From the NCBI GenBank assembly GCA_963969595.1, contig OZ018409.1:43413282-43477281 (forward strand): 64,000 nt of DNA, written 5' to 3'. Of the stretch, positions 23,132-36,392 are shown piece after piece. Every line of letters begins with the position of its first letter. Position 1 is the stretch's first letter. Under the pieces are notes generated by a model. The model did not search any database, was not told the DNA's origin, and worked only from the letters and a program-made list of their open reading frames with translations. Made by a program: the position numbers and the translations under genes. The stretch comes from Neckera pumila. Its lineage: Eukaryota; Streptophyta; Bryopsida; Hypnales; Neckeraceae.

Positions 23132-23425
23132 GGTAACTACACCCAATATCGCACGGTTCCTAAAATCGCACGGTGGATATTCGTGCCTAAAATGTACTCC
23201 CACTATTCATATGACTCTATGATTGCTTTTGGATACACCTACTCTCAACACTTTGGAAACTCGTAGTTTATTCACACGGTGTCCAAAAAATGCATTCTTA
23301 GAGAATCTAGAATCCCCTTTTGACTACCAATGGGAACCTACAAAAAAAATTCAATATAATAGTGAAAACCATGCTAAATCAAGCTGAATTGCTTAACTGT
23401 GCGATTTAAGGTGTAGTTACCTTAC
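23129..23425. mobile_element. MITE with TAAGGTAACTACACC ends, copy 1
   Basis: TAAGGTAACTACACC at the left and GGTGTAGTTACCTTA at the right are perfect inverted repeats, followed inside by ATCGCAC/GTGCGAT. The interior matches 59170-59448 in inverted orientation. Confidence 0.8.
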
Positions 23426-23429
23426 TGCC

Positions 23430-24165
23430 TAAACCAAGGGTAAATGTAAAAATTGCCCCCTATGTTTTGCCGCATAAATTTTGTATTTCTTTAGCTCTCC
23501 TTGTTGATTTGGGGCCTCTCATTACAAATATGAATTTAGAATTTGCAAATTTTATCATGGGTGGCAAATAAAAAATTTCGATGTTTTCTCCACAAGTAAA
23601 ACATGGGGCAATAAGGGGGTCAGTCCTCCCTGGCCTTCAAGTTACCATCCCTTTGAAAAGTATGCGATTACCAAAGCCTGAAGTTGCCTTTGGCATATTT
23701 TTGCTAGATAACTAACTTATTCGAAATTGGAAGGGTTGGTTCACCAGTTCAATTTTTGTCAATAAGTTGTTTTGGCAATTATTTTTATTCTTCTTAACTT
23801 TCGCCAATCCTTCCAATAATCTCGAAAGTTGAACGGCTTTCTTCATTGCTGAGAGCATCTCCTACAACACTCTGGGTGCAACATGCCAGATACGTTTCCA
23901 GTGGGAGAGTTAGCGGAGTTATGTGGGCCAGAAAAATCTCATACGGAGTACAATTTTAGTAAGAGGCCCAACAAAGACTTGCCGCAAGGAAAGCTGGTGG
24001 GTGATTTGGAACCGGGCAAGATGGCAAATCTATAGACTCGACGCCTCTAAATGTGCAACTACAGTGCTGTTGGTGATTGAATTTCACCAAGTCGTTACGG
24101 CTATCTCCCAAATCCATTGGCATGACCATTTTAATGGTGAGCAAGAGATGCTCTTAGGAAAGTGA
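23430..24165. other. No supported gene
   Basis: Short frames only, on both strands around 23923-24165, none recognised. Confidence 0.4.
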
Positions 24166-24171
24166 TAGTCA

Positions 24172-24435
24172 TAGGACATTAAATCCCCTCGTCCTTTGTG
24201 GGCCCCGCGGGCCAAATTTACCCTTGGGAAAACGTTGGAATTTTTCATTTTCCAGAATTTATTTTTTTTCAAAATCTGAATTCATATTTGCAATCAGAGG
24301 CCCAAAATTAGCTAGGGGGGCTAGTAATTACCCGAGACACGGCTCAAATATAGGGGGCTTTTATTTACTTTTATCCTTGAGAAACCCAAATTTATTCTAC
24401 TGGGCCCACCAAAGACGGGGGGATTTAACGTCCTA
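24172..24435. mobile_element. 264-bp MITE with 34-bp terminal inverted repeats
   Basis: The left end begins TAGGACATTAAATCCCCT and reaches GGGCCC; the right end begins GGGCCCACCAAAGACG and ends TTTAACGTCCTA. They pair over about 34 bp. TAGTCAT occurs at 24166-24172 and 24441-24447 and may be part of a target duplication. A diverged internal relative lies at about 32520-32715. Confidence 0.8.
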
Positions 24436-24635
24436 CGTGTTAGTCATGGCTTTCGATGAACTCAATATTTATCATAGTGTTCTTGCTTTGCCGTAAAGTA
24501 TGAAGAATAAATTTGAATGCAGTATTATTTGGTGGACATGTCTTAGAATCAAACTCTATATGTATCTTTTCCAACATTTTGATTTTCTTTATGTCAATCA
24601 AAAGTTATATGTCGATCAAAACTTACATCTCCCTT

Positions 24636-25563
24636 TTAACCCCTAAAGTCCCATTGTCCCCTCAAGGGACAAAATTGATTTTGGGCAGGCTACTTTGGCT
24701 TCAAAATTCATCATTATTTTCTGAAACTTTTTGTGAAGATAGGAAAACACATTAGCTTTATGGAAATATAATTTTTTATTTCAATCGATGCCCGAGAGCA
24801 AAAGTTATGGCACAAAAGGTCCTTTTTTTCAATGCAACAAGCAGAAATCTTCTCACACAATTTTTTTTTTAAATTTAAATTATTTTCTCATGGATTGTAT
24901 TTTTATCTACATAGAAAGCTTTGAATCATTCCATTTGGATTTGTTATGTGAAAGTTATAGACAATCTTATTTTTGGGGCAATTAGAGCATCTTCTTGAAA
25001 AAATAACTTATAGGACTCATTTTTGAATGCGGTTTTCATAATTTTTCAAAAAAAACTGATTGACAAGGCTAAATTTTCTTGCTAAAACAATCTCACCATT
25101 GGGATTATAGTGTTTTAATCCCATCTTAGAGCTATTGACGATTTAGTTTTTCTTTCAATCTTGGACCTACTTCTACTTAACAATTTTTTAGAGAATGAAA
25201 ATCAAGTGTATTTTTTTGGAATTTTTTTTCCTAGATTCTCAACTCAATTGTTCAACATAAAAATTAAAAAAAATTAAAAGTCTATGGTGTAATTCTTTTT
25301 TAAAAATGGCAGTCAAAGTCATATAAAATTGCAAGTTAGTGTTCAAAAAATCAATTTTTCCAACTTTGAATACTAATATCTTCTAATCCGTACGGTCAAA
25401 CTTTATTAAAATTTTACCACATGATTTGAGATAAGTTAAGTACAAGATCCTACGGTTAGATTCTAAAAAACATATATTTTTCTTTTCTTAGATGAACGCA
25501 ACAGAACTGGCAATTTTGAGTCGTTTTAGACAAAAAAAATGGCCTTGGGACTTTAGAGGTGAA
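24636..25563 (+). mobile_element. TTAA element, subfamily A
   Basis: TTAA-CCCCTAAAGTCCC at the left and GACTTTAGAGG-TGAA at the right (right TTAA mutated), 928 bp. Block order as in 7561-8484. Confidence 0.85.
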
Positions 25564-27059
25564 GGGATGAAGTTTGTGGCCTTGAGCTAGACTACAATGG
25601 TTCTCATGCATACTTCAAAGGCTAAGGTAAAAACACCCAAATCCATTTGTGTACCTATTTGTGACAAGAAAACTTTTCTTGAAAGTGTTCCCCAAAGTAC
25701 AACTGAATCATTCCCATATTTAATTGTGATTGGTTTTAAGTGTTGATTCTCTAGATTTTGATTTATGACTAGGCTATATGATGGTTTCAATAGCCTAGGC
25801 AGCACTTCTACTTTGAAAATTCATACTAATTACATATCTTATCCAATTTTATTTATTTATATTTTGAAAATTCATGCTTTTCAATTGCTAATACTCCCAA
25901 AATGTTTTTTCTTGGAAAAAGGTGCCTCCAACTACGCCGAGTTGCTTATTTTTATGGTTTTGAGTGTTTTCACTTTACTAATCAGTTTGGAGGTCTAAAA
26001 TTTAAAGGATCATAGGGAAGTAAATATCAATTTTAGAGCATTAATTTGTCTTTGCTGCAGCTAGAGCTGTTCTGACACCCGATTGCTTGAAGTATGGAAA
26101 CACGCACCTGATTAGGAGTAGCAGAGCATGTGCAAACTATAATTGCTATTCTCAAACATTTGTTTTTAGCTTCGAAGATTGCCCCAATTGATACTTAAAA
26201 CAAAAACAGATAATTCAATAGCCTTGGATAAATAAATCCGGTTCCATTATTGTTTTCCCAGTCCCAGTTTGACAGTCAGAAACTCAGAATCGATGTGATC
26301 CAATTTTTTTAATTTAGGTTCAATTTTGATCACACCCTTTTATACATATTTACATAAAGAACACATACCTATTACCGTCAATTTAGCCCTCATCTCTCAA
26401 AGGACTAGACTTATCACCAAGGTAGTGAGCCATGATTTGATTTTTGGACTAATGGTGTGATCTTTATTTCTACAGTAATCTTGAAAGCCATCCATTGGCT
26501 ACTTTTTGGCCTCTACAATCTTACATGATTAGAACATTCCCACCATGCCTTGCCAATGGTTTTGGCAACACTACTTTACACTTGTTGCATTTAGTAGAGG
26601 GGATTCGGAGGCCTCAGAGGGCTGTTTTAGGCTCGTTCTCCAATCTGGCCGATTTTGTGAACAACAGTACTGGCAGTCAAATTCTTTATTTCAAATATCA
26701 TTTTAAGCAAATTTTTTTTTTTTTTTTTTTTTCCAAAAATAATATGGAAGTCGTTGTGCCACATCATCCAATTGCTACAGCTATGTTCCTATAGTCTAGG
26801 AATGTAGGGGAAATCGCAGCCTTCCAAGGCCCCTAAATCCCCTCTAATGTGTCTTGATACAAAAAATAGTTCCACACCAATAGCCTTTGTAGTACAAGTT
26901 TTGCCATTCATCTAATCACTCCCATATTTTCTTTGTAATGGAGGGCCTCTGTAGCAGGCAATTTTACACTTATGCTAGCTTGGTCAACTTTGATTATGGC
27001 CTCCGTGGAAGACATGGAGGCTAGTGAGAGATGTAAGAAGAAGGGGAAGAACTTTAGCA
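25564..27059. other. No supported gene; repeat fragment and poly-T
   Basis: Holds a copy of the CACCAAGGTAG dispersed repeat at about 26395-26520 and a poly-T run at 26712-26732. No splice-linked coding sequence was found. Confidence 0.4.
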
Positions 27060-27970
27060 AAGACCCCTAAAGAACCATTGTCCCTTCGGGGGATAAATTG
27101 GAATTTGAGTAGATACCTATAGTCTCAATTTTTGTCATGATTTTTTGAATTTTTTTGAAGATAGATAAATTGATTAGCTTTATAAGAGTATAATTTTTTT
27201 CAATTGGTGCCCAAGAACAAAAGTTATGCCCAAATAAGCTCAAAATAAGGGACACTAGAGGCAATAAAAAAACTTTCAAAAATTTGATTAAATTTTTTTC
27301 CTTATAGATTACATTTTTGTCTATATAATAATCTTTGATTCACTTCATTTGGATAAGTAATGTGAAAGTTATGAACGATCTTGTTTTCTGGACAACAAAT
27401 TGAAAACATCTTCTTGAAAAAATGGTTTATAGGATTCATTAATGAATGCAATTTTTACAATTTTTCAACAAAAAAGTTCCATATGGTTAAGTTTGCTTGC
27501 TAGAACAATCTCACCATTGGAACTAGTGCATTTTAATTCCATCTTAGAGATATGAATAATTTAGATTTCCTCCTATTTCAAACCTATTTTTATTTAACAA
27601 TTTAAAAAAAAATGAAAATTCAGGCTTTTTTATTTTATTTTCTTAAAATCTCAAATCAATTCTCCACCACAAAGATTCAAGGCCAAAACTTTGTAGTGCA
27701 AAAAATTTAAATTAAGGAAGTTCAAAGTCAATAATGTGGTCCAGCAATTTATCAAAAAACTTATTTTTTTCACTTTAAACATAGATATCTTGCAATGTGA
27801 GCAGCCAAAAATTTTGAAATTTATTCCACATATTCTCATAATAGTTAGGTGTAAGATCCTATTTTTAGATGTGTAAGAAAATAATTTTCAAAATTTTTTA
27901 CTCTTTGCAATAGAAATGGCAATTTTTTATGATTTTTGGGAAAAAAAGGCCTTGGTCTTTTAGGGTTTAA
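27060..27970 (+). mobile_element. TTAA element, subfamily A, left TTAA mutated
   Basis: Left CCCCTAAAGAACC from 27064, right GGTCTTTTAGGGT-TTAA to 27970. Its internal TATGGTTAAGTTTGCTTGCT (27485-27504) is the empty-site relative of the insertion at 34538. Confidence 0.82.
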
Positions 27971-29116
27971 GGGGGGGTTGGTGCAGAGCATTGGATCTTT
28001 AGTGCATTGCCACATCTTACGAGGCAGTAAGTGTCTCGCTACTTCTTGATGCCATGGCCAACTAGAATGCAACTAGTAGCAATGATCTTAAAGCATTTGC
28101 ACCCTTGTCATCAAGAAGATATGATAGTAGCCAAATATGGATGATAAATGCTCTGGGCCTCTCAAAACATTCTCATGGTACTCAATCCTAGTTTGCTAAG
28201 CGATAGCCCTTCAAATTTAAGTTTTGTGAGTTCTATCCTTCATTTGGTGATTGATTGATGGACTATTAATGAGGCACATTTGGTGAACAAGGTAGAGTAC
28301 AAGAAGTTTGAGGGCTCTTAAAAAATATATGTAAACTTCTAGGGAGACAAGTTTTTTGTGCATGGATAGATAGATGCTCTTTGTACCAAAAGTTTGCATT
28401 TAAGTTTTAGAATGTACATCACAAGTACATTAGATTAAAATTGAGTGCTAGGTAATAATTGTTATACTTGCTTTATACCATAGGTAATAAGTTCTACCAT
28501 GTTGCAAACTTTGGAACAACCTTTTTACAAAAGGAAGAATATACATGTTTCGTTTCATAAGATTATTGAACATAAAGGTTGAGTTGAATATTGGTGAGTT
28601 TTGGTATTCCATTTATTTTTGCTAAGAATTTATAGATGAGTAGATGAAAACATGACAATTTACGAGGATAGAGAAGTGAAAAGATTATGTAATATTATGT
28701 ATTTAATATAATAGATTTTGAAAAACTCACTCTTAAGGTTGAGACTAGACTAAGAGATTTGTTGCATGTTCCAGACGTTTTATTGTACTAGTTAGTTGAT
28801 TCCACCTACTAACATCATATTGTGCAAACTTTTTGTGATAGTGTACTCTACACACTTCTGTCCCAAATTTTGGTTTAGAGTGTTTCAACGGGGGGGGGGG
28901 TACATTCAAACGTACATCAAGCAATGAAAAATCAGCATTATTCTCTAAAGCCGATTCCGTCAATGATTCTTTCTAGACTCCAATTACTATATGATAACAT
29001 CTTGAATTCAAACAGTTCCATCAATTTTTGTTTTCCACCTCCTCAAAGCCCAAAGTCCTAGACCTCCATTCAGTTGCCTCTAGTTTCATATACTACAAAC
29101 TTCATTTACTTTTATT
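27971..29116. other. No gene or recognised element
   Basis: AT-rich spacer with a run of about nine Gs near 28890. No credible frames. Confidence 0.4.
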
Positions 29117-30029
29117 TTAATCCCTAAAGGACCAAGGCCTTTTTTTTGCCAAAAAACATTCAAAACTATCATTTCTATAACAAAGAGTTAAAAAAATTGA
29201 AAATTGTTTTTCTTGCACATATAACCATAGGATCTTACACCTAATTAGTATGAGAATGTGTGGAAATTTTTTTAGAATTTTTGACCGCACAGATTGCAAG
29301 ATATTTGCCTTTAAAGTGAAAAAAACAAGTTTTTCAGCACATTGGGGGATTAGAATTTTTGACTTTGAACATTTTTTACCTTAAATTTTTTGCACTACAG
29401 AGTTTTGAGCTTTAAATTTTTACAGTGAAGAATTGAGAGTCGGAGAAAAAAAAAGTACTTCAGAAAACTTAATTTTCATTCTTAAGAAAATTGTTAAGTA
29501 GAAGTAGGTACAAGATAGAAGGAAAATCTAATATAATAATATCTTTTAGATGGAATTAAAATGCACTAATCCCAATGGTAAGATTTTTCTAGTAAGAAAA
29601 GTAAACCATGTGGAAATTTTATTTTGAAAAATTGCAAAACTTGCATTCAGAAATGAATCCTACAAGTTATTTTTTCAAAAAGATGCTCTAATTGCCTGAA
29701 AAACAAGATTGTCCATAACTTTCTCATAACAAATTCAAATGAAACAAATCAAAGCTTTCCAGATAGACAAAAATATAATCTATGAAAAAAAACAATTATT
29801 TAAAAATTTTGCAATTTTTTTTTTGCTGCCGCTTCTTCCTTGTTTTGAGCTTATTTGGGCATAACTTTTGTTCCTGGCCACCGATTGAAAAAAACTTATA
29901 TTTCCACAAAGCTTATCAAATTTTCTATCTTCAAAAAAAGATTCAGAAAATTAGGACAAATTCAGCCCGTAGGTACCTGCCTGAAGTTGCATTTGTCCCC
30001 CAAAAGGACAACGGTCTTCTAGGGATTAA
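29117..30029 (-). mobile_element. TTAA element, subfamily A, inverted
   Basis: TTAA-TCCCTAAAGGACC at the left and GGTCTTCTAGGGA-TTAA at the right, 913 bp, collinear with the copy at 49233-50155. Confidence 0.87.
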
Positions 30030-31669
30030 ATTGCCAATTGTACCAAAGTAGAAAGTACGTTTTTATTTATTATTAGAACTTACCTCTCCGTGACAACAAA
30101 ATAGTCTTAGTAGGGTTTGGAGGACTCATTGATTATGTTGATTTAATTGAATTTTGAAGTTGAGAGAATATTTTGCAAATAGATATGTTTCCTAATCCTA
30201 CTTAATATTTATTTGAGTTTTTTTAAAACAGCAAAAGGTGTTCTAGAATATTTTTTTAAATGAATATAAACTATTATACCTTAAAACATTACAAAATTTA
30301 ACAATGATTTTGGATACCTTCCATATATTACATAACATGGATATGCTAAGATTGTACCTACTTCAAATTTTTTTTTTTAAATAGAGGTACATGTCAGACT
30401 TAAAAAGTACTTAGAGCAAATATTTCAAAGTATGGACACATTTATATTGCCATCTACTTTTAATTCAAAAAATTCATAATTAATTCAATAAGAATCCAAA
30501 ATTATATAAATTCAATTCAATTAGATGTTGCTTCTGTGGTTGCTTGTCTTTCAATAATAACAGGTTGAAGAATAATTTGAGGTGTAAAAATCCAAATTGT
30601 AGTACTTGGTAAAGATTCTTTGTGAACACTTCATGTCATCTCAAACCAAATTTGATATATGATCAATTTGTATTACATAGTTTATTCCAATGGAACATAG
30701 CATTAAGTAATGTAAAATTTTATACCATAGGCTTGGACAATTGAATGCCACTTTGCACAAATAATTTATTGCTCCAAAAGAAAGGTATTTAAAAAAGGTA
30801 TTGAATGAACATAATTGCACTTATGTGTGTATAAAAGTGTCCGTGTCTCTCTCTCTAATAATATTTTTGTTGAAATCAATCATATTTAGTCCCTATATAT
30901 CCTATATAGTACATACTTCTTCATGGTCAAAAGTTCTTAACCCCAAAATTCCCCAATCAATCATTTTATAGTCATTTCCTTATTTCAAAGTGCAATTTTG
31001 GATGGAAAAATACCTTTCTTTATGTTAAAACCCTTGGTGCATAACCAATTGAGTTATCTTTGAAATTTTTGTATCTAAGTGTGATCACTATAATCAAATG
31101 CTTTTTGTAAAAAAAAGAATAAAAAAAATTCATTACTTACTTAGTGTTAGAAGTATTATTATTTAGAAAACGTATAGATCTTTCAACCTTTAATTCTTTT
31201 TTTTTTGCACAAACCAATTTGAATTGTAATTTTAGCTAATCATACTAATAGACAATAAAAAAAGAAATTATGTCTCTAGTGAAATTCTAAAGGAAATTGT
31301 CTTGAAATTGATTTGAAATAAATCTACAAATATTTTGAAAATTTGGCATGTAAATAATTTTGATTTTAATGGCCATATGCTACTTAACATCTTATCTAAC
31401 TTGTGATACAAATAGAAAAAGGTTGATGAAGCCATATTGTAGGAGTACAAGATGCTAATTTCAATGCGGAGGAAGTTGCAAATTGGCTATCAGGTTCTAT
31501 TGTTTGTTGCAGTTTTGGCTAAAATGTCTCTATTAAAGGCCATTTTTTACAATTTACTAGAAGCAGATGGTTTTTTTTTGTAGAAATTTAGCTAATTTTA
31601 GCCAATTTAGGGATTGTAGGCTAGCACTCCCCATTTTTCATATATTTATTTTAGGCATTTATTCTTTGA
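30030..31669. other. No supported gene; old repeat traces
   Basis: About 30430-30590 resembles the interior of the composite element at 5814-6698. TTAA-CCCCAAAATTCCCC at 30937 looks like a decayed left end. Confidence 0.35.
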
Positions 31670-31885
31670 AATATATTTTAGCTTCAAAATTCAATTTTGA
31701 AAAAAATTATGATTTTTTCATTCAAGATTTTGTGCAAGGGTGTCTATTGCAAATTTTGTTTTTGAAGTGTAAGGGCTCATGGAGATGTGCCTCAAATGCA
31801 CTAAATTATCTTGAGGAAAAAATCATAGTAGAAATTTGTTTAAGACTATATTACATAGTAGATTACAAGAAGTTGTATTTTTGGT
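31670..31885 (+). mobile_element. Fragment of TTAA subfamily C
   Basis: Matches the interior of 58522-59169 (TTCATTCAAGATTTTGTGCA, AAGGGCTCATGGAGA, CTCAAATGCACTA blocks). No terminal ends identified. Confidence 0.5.
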
Positions 31886-32186
31886 AATCATATTCATAGG
31901 CTCTACAACTTCCTTCATTTTGCTAAACTAATTTGTTCTTGAAGACATTCCATGAATTCCATATTGGATGCAATATTCTTTATCTATAACATTTCTACTT
32001 ACTTATGTAATGTCCACAAATCTAGACACTTTGATTGTGGATTTTACATTTAGTTTGGAAAAACACTTAGATTTTCTCAAACTTTGGACAGTCTCCATTT
32101 TGAATTAATTACGTACAAAAGGGACCATCACATAGTAGGACGAAGACTTCCATTTAGTACAATAATAAGCTACTCCAGTGTTGTTT

Positions 32187-32440
32187 TTCTAGTTTTGGAG
32201 AAGTGCTGAAGTGGCAACATACAAAAATGATGTAGCCAAATACTTTAGTATTAATCTACATATTTGGACGAGTTTCATATAAAATTGGCAATTTCATCCC
32301 AATTATTTTCAAAAATTGGAACAACTGGGCACCATCATCCAATTTTTCTTCAAATTTTTCCTATTATAGGCTTGGTGCTCTCCAATTATTTTTGGTGGTT
32401 TTAGGCATTTAAATGCGTAAAAAAATACCCCAAGATGGCT
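32187..32440 (-). repeat. Dispersed repeat, inverted copy of 55385-55665
   Basis: Shares GGAGAAGTGCTGAAG, CATCCAATTTTTCTTC, a CCTATTATAGGCTTG-like block and TTAGGCATTTAAATGC, in the opposite order to 55385-55665. Its nature is unknown. Confidence 0.6.
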
Positions 32441-32519
32441 GCTCAGTAACAATCTGTAGGCATTAACGTTCCCCAATTAGGAGTACAATACAAAGAGGGT
32501 TGTGTCTAAAGTAGTGATA

Positions 32520-32715
32520 GGAGAGTCTTACGGAGGCCGTCTTGCTCCCCTTGCCTTTTATCCCTAGGAAAAATGCAAGAACGTTTTATGTGCAAGGCAT
32601 GAATTTTTTTGCAAATTTTGAGTTCATATTTGCAATCAAAGGACCCAAATTAGCTTACAGAGGTGTTAACAATTGAACAAAGATGGCACAAAATAGGGGG
32701 TCTTTTTTTTACATT
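32520..32715 (+). mobile_element. Diverged relative of the 24172 MITE
   Basis: TTCATATTTGCAATCAAAGG, CCCAAATTAGCT and AAATAGGGGGTCTTTT match the interior of 24172-24435. The inverted ends are lost. Confidence 0.45.
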
Positions 32716-32747
32716 CACCATGGTCTTCACCTCCGCAAACGCTCCCA

Positions 32748-33018
32748 CACTAAAATTGGTAAATAGTGTTGGCTACACTAATTGTCAACAATAATACTAA
32801 TTGTGATTTGCAAGGTTAGTGTTAGAACATTATTTACCCATTCTAACACTATTTTAGCTCTATAGTAAAATTTGGTCATTTCAGGGAACAACACTAATTA
32901 TTAAAATATTGAAATGCTAAATAAAATAATGAAATGCAAACTACATTTCAACATTTCAACATTTCAAAAAAAGGGAACAACACTAATTATCACCCAACAC
33001 TATTTACCAATTTTAGTG
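32748..33018. mobile_element. 271-bp MITE with CACTAAAATTGGTAAATAGT ends
   Basis: CACTAAAATTGGTAAATAGT at the left and its exact complement ending TTTTAGTG at the right, extending to about 25 bp. AGGGAACAACACTAATTAT is repeated inside at about 32883 and 32974. No target duplication is clear. Confidence 0.8.
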
Positions 33019-34090
33019 TACTTCACAAATAACCTACAAAAAGTATCTACAATGGGAAGCAAGGCACTCTTACAATCTAGGATAATATCATTTGTTTCAG
33101 GGGGAAAAAAATACAATCTACGATAAGTCCAACGCTCTTTTGTCGACTATCGAGGTCCTATCTCCCATTGGAAATAGATAAGACCGCACCTATGACCGAG
33201 GTTCTTAATTAGCCCAGGGTCCTCTTGGTCTCACGTGAGTCCGTGACAATGGTCTCGATATCATTGGACGAGTGATTTCTTGGTTTTGTTTGGGGGAGGA
33301 GGGATTTGGAGTCTCATGTAAGGTAAAAGACCCCATTGCCGTTAAATGGCCCATGATGGACACCTAATAACCCCATTGTGGTTTTTCAGACCACAATCAA
33401 TGCCTTACATAATAGTTATGGAGTAATTAGTGACCTCAATAGGTACTTCCAACTTTTTAGTGTAAAACTCTTTGTAAAATCTGATTTTTTAGGTCTTCCA
33501 TATTTGAAAATGTTGTGACTGCATAGGGTAGGAAGATGACCATATTGGATTCAGATTTTGTTGGTCATGACGTGGCCTACAGACCTCAATGGGCTGATCA
33601 CTTTAAAAATTCATAACAAATTCATATTTGGTCCGAAAAATATAATTTCAAATGTCTTCACTCTCTCTCACACTTATCTTCGTGTGGGAAAAAATTTGAG
33701 AAATTTCAGCAATGGCATGAAGGTAGACTCCAAAGTTTGACCACAATGGGCTGGTTTACCTTACCTGGACAGGAAAAGTGGGATTTCTCACGATTTGATG
33801 ACTGATCGTCCATTTTGGGGCACTTACAATGCGGATAATATTGGGTTTTGTAAAAAAGTGTATTTTTTTTTTTCCATTTTGGTGGTGTAGGGTTCATGAT
33901 GGTGCATCATAATGGCTTTATTTTATTTTTAGGATCAGTAGGATTGTTCCCGTAGCCTCCTATTCTCATAGCAAGGTTCTATTGACACTACACTAATTTA
34001 TCGTACAACACTAATAAAATAAATTTATTGTTAAATCACAGTACACCTATTGATTTGAAAATGTTGCAATTTTTACTCTTGATGAATATT
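33019..34090. other. No gene or recognised element
   Basis: Short frames only. GC is slightly higher near 33130-33360, but no domain or splice structure is seen. Confidence 0.4.
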
Positions 34091-35992
34091 TTAACCCCTA
34101 AAGTCCCATTGTCCCCTCGGGGAACAAAATGGATTTTGGGTAGGGTCCTACAATATCAATATTCATCATGATTTTTTGAAACTTTTTGTGAAGATAGAAA
34201 AACACATTACTTTTTGAGGAAAATATATTTTATTTCAATCGGTGCTCAGGAGCAAAAATTATTACACAAAAGCCCCTTTTGTTGTGCGACAGGTAGAAAT
34301 TCCTCCATACAATTTTTTTTTTTAATTTTTTTAAAATTTAATTTTAAAATTTGTTTCTCATAGATTGTAATTTTATTGACATGGAATGCTTTGATTCATT
34401 CCATTTGGACTTGTCATGTGAAAGTCATGGTCATTCTTATTTTTTGGGCAATCACTGTATCTTCTTAAAAAAATAATTTGTAGGATTCATTCTTGAATTC
34501 AATTTTTACAATTTAGAAAAATAGAAGTTTCACTAGGTTAACCCCTAAATTTTCCATGACTATGTTCTCACCGAAAATGCTCAAAAACTGCCATTTTTAA
34601 TACAAGTATCCAATTTTTGAAATTTTTTTTTTTTTGACACATGTAACCATAGGATATTGTAGTATGGTGACTTGAGAACATATGTTAAAGATTTCAAGAA
34701 TTTCCACCGTGTGGATTGCAAGATATAAGCATTCAAATTCACTAAAACCATTTTTTGGGCCCTGCGAAAAACAGGGCAGCAGCACTTTACAAGCTCACTT
34801 TTCGATGAAAAAATGTTCAAAATGATGGTGCTTCTTTGGATTCTTTTTTCTAGACAAGTTGACTACATGTTTGAAAATTTTCACTTTATTTGGAATTGTA
34901 CAACATATAGGAAAAAAATAGTAAATAGATAGTAGTAGGGAATGATTCAAAATACAAAATTGTCAAGAATTTACTTATAGAATTGAAAAATGCTAATCCC
35001 AATGGTAGCAATATTGTAATAAATAATCTACAGCCTAGGATTTTGTTTTTTATCAAAAAAATATTGAAAATTGAGTAAGATAAAGGACTTCGAAGTTTGT
35101 TTTAGAGTAGAAAATCTATAACTGCCCGCAAATTAGAGAATCTAGAATTGCCCACAAAATCAAAATCTTCATAACTTTTGACTCATTGATCAAAATGGGA
35201 TGATTAATAGCTTTTTACCTATATATAACTGTAGAAAACCAATTTCAAATTTTTGTTTTCGAAAAAAGTGATTTTTCTGATCTGCCTAGGCTGCCCAGTT
35301 AAAAAAAAAAGTAACATATGAGGCCATAACTTTTGACTTGTATTTCCAAATGTCATGAAATTTGGTGCATATGAAAGATATTCCTTGCCCCCACCTTCTA
35401 TTAAAATTTCAGCAAAAAATATGGAAATCTCTAGTTGTACGTACTTGCCTAAAAATTCTATATGGCCAAAAAACGCATGTTGGTCCTTTAGGGATTAAGA
35501 TCTCTTGTTAGAACAATCTCACCATTGAGATTAGTGTGTTCTATTGATTATGTCTTAGAGCTATTAACGATTTAGATTTTGGTTATTGTTGAATCTACTT
35601 CTACTTAACAAATTTTTATGATAGAAAATTAAGTGTGTGTTTTAAAAAAAATCCTAGATTGTCAACTCAATTCTTCAACACAAACATAAAAAATTAGAAA
35701 TTCAAAATCAGTACACCAAAAAATTCCATGAAGGTTTAAAGCCAAAAAATCTAGTCAAGCTAGCAAGGTACTAAAAAGTTTTTTTTTTCTTTACTTTAAA
35801 TGCAAATATCTTGCAATCTTTGTAGTCAAAGTTCTTGAAATTTCTTCCATCCATTTACATACTAGTCTAATGCCAGATCCTACAATTAGATGTGAAAAAA
35901 AAACATTGTAAAGTTTTTTGCACTTTATAATAGAAATGATAGTTTTGAGTGTTTTTTTGATGGAAATAAGGCCTTGGGATTGTAGAAGTTAA
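34091..35992 (+). mobile_element. TTAA element, subfamily A, split by a nested subfamily B copy
   Basis: TTAA-CCCCTAAAGTCCC at 34091 and GATTGTAGAAG-TTAA to 35992. Removing 34538-35494 leaves about 945 bp, the usual A length, and restores block order. Confidence 0.85.
34538..35498 (-). mobile_element. TTAA element, subfamily B, nested in a subfamily A copy
   Basis: TTAA-CCCCTAAATTTTCCATGAC at the left and GGTCCTTTAGGGA-TTAA at the right. The flanks CACTAGG-TTAA and TTAA-GATCTCTTGTTAGAAC together match the continuous sequence near 27488 and 25070 in other A copies, which carry one TTAA (or TAAA). Confidence 0.88.
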
Positions 35993-36389
35993 AATTATTT
36001 TTACAAAGATCCTCCACTTCAAACGGTATTGATATCAATGTTGTCGGTAAAAATGTTCATCAAGAATAAAAACTTATAGCATTTTTCAAATCAATCAATG
36101 TGGTAACAATAAATTTTGTTATTAGAGTAGTCAAGGTACAAAATCAGTATCCATGCAAAATTAGAGTGACGACCTAATTCTTTTTGGTTGGAATAATCCA
36201 TTTTCAAACATTACTACATCACTACATCACGCTAATTTTTGGTTGGAGATTCATTATACCTACGTAAGTAATGAATGGTACATTTACTATATTTGTAAGG
36301 GAAGTTTAGTGTTCAGATGATGATCCTCATGTGGATGTTGGAGGAAATTTTGATTCAGTTCTTAAAATTTTTGATTCATATTGTTTAAA
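35993..36389. other. No gene or recognised element
   Basis: AT-rich spacer between the nested TTAA pair and the CACTA element. Confidence 0.4.
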
Positions 36390-36392
36390 TAT

